This document shows, piece by piece, positions 58,118 through 64,000 of a DNA stretch of 64,000 bases. Each line of letters begins with the position of its first letter. The first letter of the stretch is position 1. Under the pieces are notes generated by a model, which saw only the letters and a program-made list of their open reading frames with translations, made no database searches and was not told the origin of the DNA. Location of the stretch: contig CM060975.1 in the NCBI GenBank assembly GCA_030765065.1, positions 106,970,094 through 107,034,093 on the forward strand, in the 5' to 3' direction. The position numbers and the translations under genes were made by a program. The DNA is from Deroplatys truncata. Its lineage: Eukaryota; Arthropoda; Insecta; Mantodea; Mantidae.

Positions 58118-60440
58118 AGGGAAAAGGTGACCAGCAAAGGGAAAAAGGTGACTAGCAAAGGGAAAAAGGTGACCAGCAAAGGGAAAAAGGTGACCAGCAA
58201 AGGGAAAAAGGTGACCAGCAAAGGGAAAAAGGTGACCAGGAAAGGGAAAAAGGTGACCAGCAAAGGGAAAAAGGTGACCAGCAAAGGGAAAAAGGTGACC
58301 AGCAAAGGGAAAAAGGTGACCAGGAAAGGTAAAAAGGTGACCAGCAAAGGGAAAAAGGTGACCAGCAAAGGGAAAAAGGTGACCAGGAAAGGGAAAAAGG
58401 TGACCAGCAAAGGGAAAAAGGTGACCAGGAAAGGGAAAAAGGTGACCAGCAAAGGGAAAAAGGTGACCAGCAAAGGGAAAAAGGTGACCAGCAAAGGGAA
58501 AAAGGTGACCAGCAAAGGGAAAAAGGTGACCAGGAAAGGGAAAAAGGTGACCAGCAAAGGGAAAAAGGTGACCAGCAAAGGGAAAAAGGTGACCAGCAAA
58601 GGGAAAAAGGTGACCAGGAAAGGGAAAAAGGTGACCAGCAAAGGGAAAAAGGTGACCAGGAAAGGGAAAAAGGTGACCAGCAAAGGGAAAAAGGTGACCA
58701 GGAAAGGGAAAAAGGTGACCAGGAAAGGGAAAAAGGTGACCCGCAAAGGGAAAAAGGTGACCAGCAAAGGGAAAAAGGTGACCAGCAAAGGGAAAAAGGT
58801 GACCAGCAAAGGGAAAAACATGACCAGCAAAGGGAAAAAGGTGACCAGGAAAGGGAAAAAGGTGACCAGGAGAGGGAAAAAGGTGACCAGCAAAGGGAAA
58901 AAGGTGACCAGCAAAGGGAAAAAGGTGACCAGCAAAGGGAAAAAGGTGACCAGCAAAGGGAAAAACGTGACCAGCAAAGGGAAAAAGGTGACCAGCAAAG
59001 GGAAAAACGTGACCAGCAAAGGGAAAAAGGTGACCAGCAAAGGGAAAAAGGTGACCAGCAAAGGGAAAAAGGTGACCAGAAAGGGAAAAAGGTGACCAGG
59101 AAAGGGAAAAATGTGATCAGCAAAGGGAAAAAGGTGACCAGCAAAGGGAAAAAGGTGACCAGCAATGGGAAAAACGTGACCAGCAAAGGGAAAAATGTGA
59201 CCAGCAAAGGGAAAAATGCGACCTACAAAGGGAAAAAGGTGACCAGGAAAGGGAAAAAGGTGACCAGGAAAGGGAAAAAGGTGACCAGCAAAGGGAAAAA
59301 GGTGACCAGAAAAGGGAAAAAGGTGACCAGCAAAGGGAAAAAGGTGACCAGGAAAGGGAAAAAGGTGACCAGCAAAGGCAAAAAGGTGACCAGGAAAGGG
59401 AAAAAGGTGACCAGCAAAGGGAAAAAGGTGACCAGGAAAGGGAAAAAGGTGACCAGCAAAGGGAAAAAGGTGACCAGCAAAGGGAAAAAGGTGACCAGAA
59501 AAGGGAAAAAGGTGACCAGGAAAGGGAAAAAGGTGACCAGGAAAGGGAAAAAGGTGACCAGGAAAGGGTAAAAGGTGACCAGCAAAGGGAAAAAGGTGAC
59601 CAGCAAAGGGAAAAAGGTGACCAGGAGAGGGAAAACGGTGACCAGCAAAGGGAAAAAGGTGACCAGGAAAGGGAAAAAGGTGACCAGCAAAGGGAAAAAG
59701 GTGACCAGGAAAGGGAAAAAGGTGACCAGCAAAGGGAAAAAGGTGACCAGCAAAGGGAAAAAGGTGACCAGGAAAGGGAAAAAGGTGACCAGCAAAGGGA
59801 AAAAGGTGACCAGCAAAGGGAAAAAGGTGACCATCAAAGGGAAAAAGGTGACCAGCAAAGGGAAAAAGGTGACCAGGAAAGGGAAAAAGGTGACCAGCAA
59901 AGGGAAAAAGGTGACCAGCAAAGGGAAAAAGGTGACCAGCAAAGGGAAAAAACGTGACCAGCAAAGGGAAAAACGTGACCAGCAAAGGGAAAAAGGTGAC
60001 CAGCAAAGGGAAAAAGGTGACCAGCAAAGGGAAAAAGGTGACCAGCAAAGGGAAAAAGGTGACCAGCAAAGGGAAAAATGTGATCAGCAAAGGGAAAAAG
60101 GTGACCAGGAAAGGGAAAAAGGTGACCAGCAATGGGAAAAACGTGACCAGTAAAGGGAAAAATGTGACCAGCAAAGGGAAAAATGCGACCTGCAAAGGGA
60201 AAAAGTGACCTGCAAAGGGAAAAAATGTTACCAGCAAAGGGAAAAATGTGACCAGCAAAGGGAAAAATGTGACCAGCAAAGGGAAAAAGGTGATCAGTAA
60301 AGGGAAAAATGGGACCAGAAGAGGGAAAAACGTGACCTGCAAAGGGAAAAAGGTGACCAGCAAAGGGGAAAATGTGACCAGCAAAGGGAAAAAGGTGGCC
60401 AGCAAAGGGAAAAAAAGGTGACCTGCAAAGGGAAAATGAC
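58118..60440. repeat. Minisatellite, about 110 copies of a 21-bp unit
   Basis: The unit is GGTGACCAGCAAAGGG followed by A5 on the plus strand. The main variants are CAGC/CAGG at the first AG and GGTGACC/ACGTGACC/ATGTGACC/ATGCGACC at the start. Because 21 is a multiple of three and only one of six frames has a stop in the unit, long frames run across it: 817 codons on the minus strand with FFPLLVT or FPFAGHL units, and plus-strand frames with VTSKGKK or DQQREKG units. Unit-length changes that are not multiples of three occur, and phase is not preserved, so I regard these frames as non-coding. Units are more variable toward the right end. Confidence 0.9.
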
Positions 60441-60755
60441 CAGTATCTCCCTCAACTCTCGCATTCTCTGTGCTAACTATCAAGAAAACTTGTACTCTTA
60501 CCTCTATGAATTCATTTCTAGCTACTTGAATCTGCTTGTGCTTAATGAGATAGTTATAATTAACGAAATTACAACTATTATGTGCGAATGCTACAATATT
60601 TTGCTTAGTCTAATTCGGCATGGGTGTTTATATGCATCAAAACCTGAGTACATATATAAATACATAAATGTTAAAAAATAGCTCAGTCTCGTGTTATCGT
60701 ATACGAATTCAACATCTACAGTATACATTGACTAGTTTATATATACTGCTTGAGC

Positions 60756-61328
60756 ATGAATACTCACAAAGACGGTCAATTACAGTCAATTTACGAGAAT
60801 CTTGATTTTTCGTATGTTTCCCAAGGGGGGAGTAATCGCTTTGATAAGTGCTGCATATGTAATAGAACTTTAAAGAACAGGACAATTTCAAGGCTTAAAC
60901 AACATAGGAGAAGATGCTGTAAAGCAATGACCAGCTGTGCATTGACTACAACACCCAAACGAGATCCTGAAATCTTCACAAGTCCCGAAGAGCGGGATTC
61001 AAGATGTACCGTACTTGGAACCAGTTCAAGCGACCCTGTAATAACGTCAAGAGCTACCACTGATGAAGCAATGACAGCAGTTTCTTTGAATGAGCAAGCT
61101 CTGAATAAACACACCAATGAAAGCAAGCATACTAGTGTCAAATCACCTAGATTAGAAGATATATCCAAAGCGAATACAGAGGAGATGCTATGCCGCTACA
61201 CCGATCCTAATGATTTGGTACACATGCTAAGGGTACTCAGGATGCTTCATACACCAGATAAAAATGACTTTTCCGATGCGATTAACGACATTATTCAGGA
61301 TTTAAAGCTGGGTGGTTTTATAGCGTGA
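60756..61328 (+). CDS. C2HC zinc-finger protein of the virus-like element
   Basis: 190 residues from the first ATG at 60,756. The frame is open slightly further upstream, and CTACAG at about 60,716-60,721 could be a splice acceptor. Residues 32-55 form CCICNRTLKNRT then SRLKQHRRRCC: a C-x2-C pair (32, 35), His50 and Cys54 or Cys55, with a basic helix between, as in single BED-like or C2HC DNA-binding fingers. Residues 60-130 are Ser/Thr-rich and probably unstructured. Residues 131-190 are acidic and helical (DPNDLVHMLRVLRML, then DINDII-like DLKLGG end) and could be a partner-binding region. A likely role is DNA-binding regulation of the element, inferred from the finger alone. AATAAA follows at 61,419. 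The gene looks whole and is not duplicated. Confidence 0.6.
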   Translation: MNTHKDGQLQSIYENLDFSYVSQGGSNRFDKCCICNRTLKNRTISRLKQHRRRCCKAMTSCALTTTPKRDPEIFTSPEERDSRCTVLGTSSSDPVITSRATTDEAMTAVSLNEQALNKHTNESKHTSVKSPRLEDISKANTEEMLCRYTDPNDLVHMLRVLRMLHTPDKNDFSDAINDIIQDLKLGGFIA

Positions 61329-61418
61329 TTAGCATTTGCAAAACCATGAAAGAGTTTAAAAGATTCCTCATATTAGGATGCGAATGTCTTGTTTATTAGA
61401 TCAGTGAATAATAATAAT

Positions 61419-61424
61419 AATAAA
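61419..61424 (+). terminator. Poly(A) signal, right arm
   Basis: AATAAA about 90 bases after the zinc-finger gene stop. It is the inverted counterpart of the signal at 56,979-56,984. Confidence 0.4.
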
Positions 61425-61581
61425 AATGTCATTAAAATGTCCTTTCACTCTTGATTTTTTCCAGTGATTGTTCTATAGGAACGTTCTGCGACCCTTCAGT
61501 GACAAAGTTATTCCATCTAATCAGCTCTCTGAATCTGATTTCCTAGTGAATATATTTAAGTTGAGCATCATACGAATTTAG

Positions 61582-61935
61582 CGCAGTATTGCATCAGTCT
61601 CCTTCCTCTATAGTAAAAGTGGACACTCCATCTACCAGTTTTCCCATCTGTTACGGCTGGATAACGTATTTCACAGGAACCATCAAATCAAATTTTACCT
61701 GTTGTTCATAAACATCCGCTTCATAGAGCAAACAGGGGAGCCTAACAGCAATATCATTGCCTTTAGAAACAAGGATATAAGCATAATGCCTATAGTTTTT
61801 AGAAGAAGTCAACGACGTCGAGGATATAATAATGGAATGATTCGACGCACACATCATGCTCTGCCCTTGACGCCCATCAGGTTAACATCACGCAATCAGC
61901 AGTTCCTACAGTTTTTGGGCTTCAGAATCCTATAA
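61582..61935 (+). CDS. Outward-reading exon-like frame of the virus-like element, right-arm copy
   Basis: Inverted copy of the frame at 56,450-56,803, with the same readable content (RLDNVFHRNHQ start region, Arg-rich middle, RLTSRNQQFLQFLGFRIL end). Here it lies downstream of the zinc-finger gene on the same strand, so the same 3' module follows two different upstream genes. No ATG is near the start, and an acceptor-like site precedes it. Function unknown. Confidence 0.5.
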   Translation, partial: RSIASVSFLYSKSGHSIYQFSHLLRLDNVFHRNHQIKFYLLFINIRFIEQTGEPNSNIIAFRNKDISIMPIVFRRSQRRRGYNNGMIRRTHHALPLTPIRLTSRNQQFLQFLGFRIL

Positions 61936-63318
61936 TCATGGGCATCTTCAATGTTATCGACACCGAGATTCGACGACAAGATCGCTAAGAAGAGGAACAT
62001 GTGTGTTCACCATATAATACATCAGTTCTGGACTCTAACAACCAGTTTAGAATCCCTTGTCAAGTTGAACATTTATATACTTTACATCGTCTCAGGGTGA
62101 AGAGAATGCTGTTGTTAAACCTGTGCTCAGCGAGTGGAGAAGGCTTGTGATTCGACTTTCTGATGGTGAGATCTCAAGACTGTTAAGCTGGATAATACTC
62201 TGTTTCACCCATTTAGGACCACAGATCTGCATACTCAACCTGTTGTGTTACATGAATTTACCTGAATAGTGACACCACATCTAAAATGGAGAAGCCGTGA
62301 TTTGTCATTTTTTGGTGCTCTGACTTAAGATCGAGTAATGCATCTAAAGAAGGTTCTCTTTTTGATCACTGTGATATAACTTAAACTAATCATTGTAATG
62401 ATTTATTTTTCATTAGGAATACAAGGATTTTTAATGAATAAAAACACTATGTAAAAGCATACCTTAATTCTTTTATTGTTATTATTTATCTCACATTTCC
62501 ATCACTTTCTCGTCCGACTCATTGTTTCTGTATATGTCATTACACTTGTAACAGCAGGTTATGCAAATCTCCTTATTATTTAAATGAAAGTCTTTTTATT
62601 TTCATAATTTGTATTCCAGCGTGGCAAACAGCCTTAATGCTGTTAATGTATACAGGGCTCAAGTCTTTTAGGATACAAATTTCACCATTACTTAAAGTAT
62701 TTTCACAGTCACTTAAGTTATTGCTCACAATGCTTAATTTCAGTGAATATAGGGAGACTAGTTCGAGCTAACTCTCAGCCATGCATTGAATTGTATACAA
62801 AATGGACCCTATTTTTTCATTGTATACCCTGTAATGTTATATAAGGATCCTGTCTTAATGTGTTTCGGTGATGTAGATGTCACAGCACCCGTTTCTTGCC
62901 GAAATGTTTCTTGTAGGTATTCTACCCTCCCATAGCGTCAGCATCCTTTGCATGCCAGCAGGCTATTCCTCTTCTTCTTCTTCCTCTTATTGCACACCCT
63001 GAAACATTGCACAATGAAAGTCTTAGAAAACTATCTTGGTCAAGTAAAGGCAACCTGGAAAGAATTACATTTTTTGTTATGATACATGTAAAATGAAGCA
63101 TATGGCACATGTAAAAAGAAGCACAAAGATTTGTATAAACATTCGGATATTTAGAGTTATTTCAATGCGCTAGATATAATTAAACTCAAGCATGTGATAT
63201 TGTAATTTCGTTAATTTTTTATAAAATTCTATAATATGCATCTTTTGTATCCTTATATGTAATATCAATGAGTCAGTTGTTTTATTTATGAATTTTTCAT
63301 TGTGAAATGGGAGAACAT
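61936..63318. other. Arm spacer, right copy
   Basis: Inverted copy of 55,067-56,449, with a few single differences. It holds the same acceptor-like site and Arg/Lys-codon stretch, now on the minus strand, and no firm gene. Confidence 0.4.
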
Positions 63319-63672
63319 TCAATACTTAAGTTTGACACTTCTACGCACCTTCTTTGCATGTAAAAAAGACAATTTACATGTCTTAAATTTCCCCTTCTCT
63401 GCCATGCCATTATACTGTAGGTATACGCTCCCAGGTATTTCTGCAATCTCTTGATCGGTTAACGAATTATAGCGCTCTGGCAAGAACACTTGACAATCCT
63501 CCAGCGAAGATACGATCCTGGTACCATATCTTGTTTGAACTCTCTTTAAGGACTTTATCTCATAGTTAAGACCTATTTCGAGATCTTGAACTCGACGAGT
63601 CGGTAGGAAACTACGCTCTTCCACCATCTTGTTAAGTCTATCAGCTAAACAATCTGTAACAGACATTGTCAT
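63319..63672 (-). CDS. Small conserved-looking protein of the virus-like element, right-arm copy
   Basis: 117 residues, identical to the product of 54,713-55,066, including the VQTRYGTRIV and VFLPERY segments. It reads inward from the arm's outer end and converges with the exon-like frame at 61,582-61,935. Its promoter would lie beyond the window, mirrored from the one at 53.6-53.95 kb. Function unknown; see the left copy. Confidence 0.6.
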   Translation of the reverse strand: MTMSVTDCLADRLNKMVEERSFLPTRRVQDLEIGLNYEIKSLKRVQTRYGTRIVSSLEDCQVFLPERYNSLTDQEIAEIPGSVYLQYNGMAEKGKFKTCKLSFLHAKKVRRSVKLKY

Positions 63673-63734
63673 GAATTATTATTTTCACTACATTATTCAA
63701 GTTGAAGAACTAGGGTGTGTATGTTTTGTAAGTA

Positions 63735-64000
63735 AGCCTATGAGGGTGTAGAGAAATAAAGAATAAGTACAGAAATCATGTGAATGTTCATTGAAGATGA
63801 GCCAGCAGAGAACCAAAGAATGAGTAGAGGAAATCGTGTGCGAATGTATAGTGAAACAAAGAATGAGGGGGAAAATCGTATGAATGTTTAAGTAAGAAGA
63901 ATGTGTTGAGAAGATCATGTGAATGTCAATAGAGAAATGAGCTGAGAACGTCGTGTGAATGTTAACAAAGCATGAACCTGCAGGGGGACAAAGAATGAGT
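63735..64000 (-). repeat. Iterated motif array, right arm (incomplete)
   Basis: Reverse complement of the left array: CATGTGAATGTTCATTG, CGTATGAATGTTTAAG, GATCATGTGAATGTC and similar, spaced as on the left. It continues past the window end. Confidence 0.75.

Larger units (their letters stand above)
53627..64000. mobile_element. Virus-like element (Polinton/adintovirus-like) organised as a giant inverted repeat
   Basis: Two almost identical arms (54,385-57,044 and 61,355 to the window end) flank a unique 4.3-kb centre. The centre has a minor-capsid-like gene, a 21-bp minisatellite and a zinc-finger gene. Each arm has a 117-residue gene, an outward exon-like frame and iterated motifs. The left border is set at the promoter region and is uncertain. 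The right arm leaves the window, so total length is at least about 10 kb. The family call rests on recollected resemblance of the small proteins. No polymerase, integrase, major capsid or ATPase is present, so it is a non-autonomous or derived form. The visible genes look whole. Near-identical arms suggest a young age or ongoing gene conversion. Confidence 0.6.
61355..64000. repeat. Right arm of the giant inverted repeat (cut by the window end)
   Basis: Reverse complement of 54,385-57,044 with very few differences. The 117-residue gene encodes the identical protein. The arm is still pairing at position 64,000, inside the iterated-motif array. Confidence 0.9.

Noticed and set aside
58030-60483. 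Very long frames across the minisatellite (817 codons on the minus strand; 352, 192 and 159 codons on the plus strand)
   Set aside because: They arise because the 21-bp unit has a length divisible by three and lacks stops in five frames. Phase is not maintained along the array, and the predicted proteins are pure repeats.
54385-64000. Missed-adapter or palindrome assembly artefact as the sole explanation for the inverted arms
   Set aside because: The arms differ at several scattered positions and by a short (ATT)n length change, and the 4.3-kb centre is not palindromic. Only reads spanning the region could exclude it fully.

Overview
The window reads as an insect nuclear genome, probably a polyneopteran such as a cockroach or termite. 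The base composition is AT-rich. tRNA-derived SINEs, decayed non-LTR retrotransposon tails, TIR and foldback elements and long non-autonomous repeat families are layered over one another, and the foldback at 25 kb resembles a family I associate with cockroach and termite genomes. The species-level guess is inference. I recognise no host protein gene and no convincing tRNA or rRNA gene. Almost all open frames in the first 50 kb are short and have no recognisable content.

From 1 to 50.6 kb the sequence is a repeat mosaic. Two medium repeats recur. 'Repeat A' is about 0.65-1.1 kb, has about ten copies or fragments on both strands, and its ends are marked by actttctctac and its complement. 'Repeat E' is about 0.9 kb with five copies. 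Four tRNA-derived SINE groups (called A-D here) are present, some inserted inside Repeats A and E. LINE remnants are RNase H or terminal reverse-transcriptase pieces at 4.4, 10.2, 11.3, 19.5, 28.8, 46.0, 46.9 and 48.7 kb. There is also a broken Tc1/mariner-type transposase start at 30.4 kb, two hAT-like ends, a foldback at 25.1-25.9 kb, a 1.5-kb TIR element at the left edge, and two LTR-like fossils in opposite orientation at 35.1-36.1 and 42.1-43.0 kb.

From 50.6 to 53.6 kb lies a different landscape of tandem repeats: C-rich duplications, about six copies of a 110-145-bp unit, a CA-rich tract, and two copies of a 409-bp unit. Motifs like the tRNA B box (GGTTCGAATCC type) recur through it.

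From about 53.6 kb to the end of the window is the most interesting object, a virus-like element (Polinton/adintovirus-like by its small proteins) built as a giant inverted repeat. Two nearly identical arms (at least 2.65 kb, 54,385-57,044 and 61,355-64,000) flank a unique 4.3-kb centre. Each arm carries one copy of a 117-residue protein gene, one copy of an outward-reading exon-like frame, and an array of about 20-nt iterated motifs. The centre has a minor-capsid-like gene (minus strand) and a C2HC zinc-finger gene (plus strand), diverging from a 2.3-kb minisatellite of 21-bp units. Each central gene runs outward into the same duplicated poly(A) signal and exon-like frame of its arm. The visible part shows no polymerase, integrase or major capsid gene, so this is best read as a non-autonomous or rearranged derivative. 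The right arm runs off the window, so its outer end is unknown.
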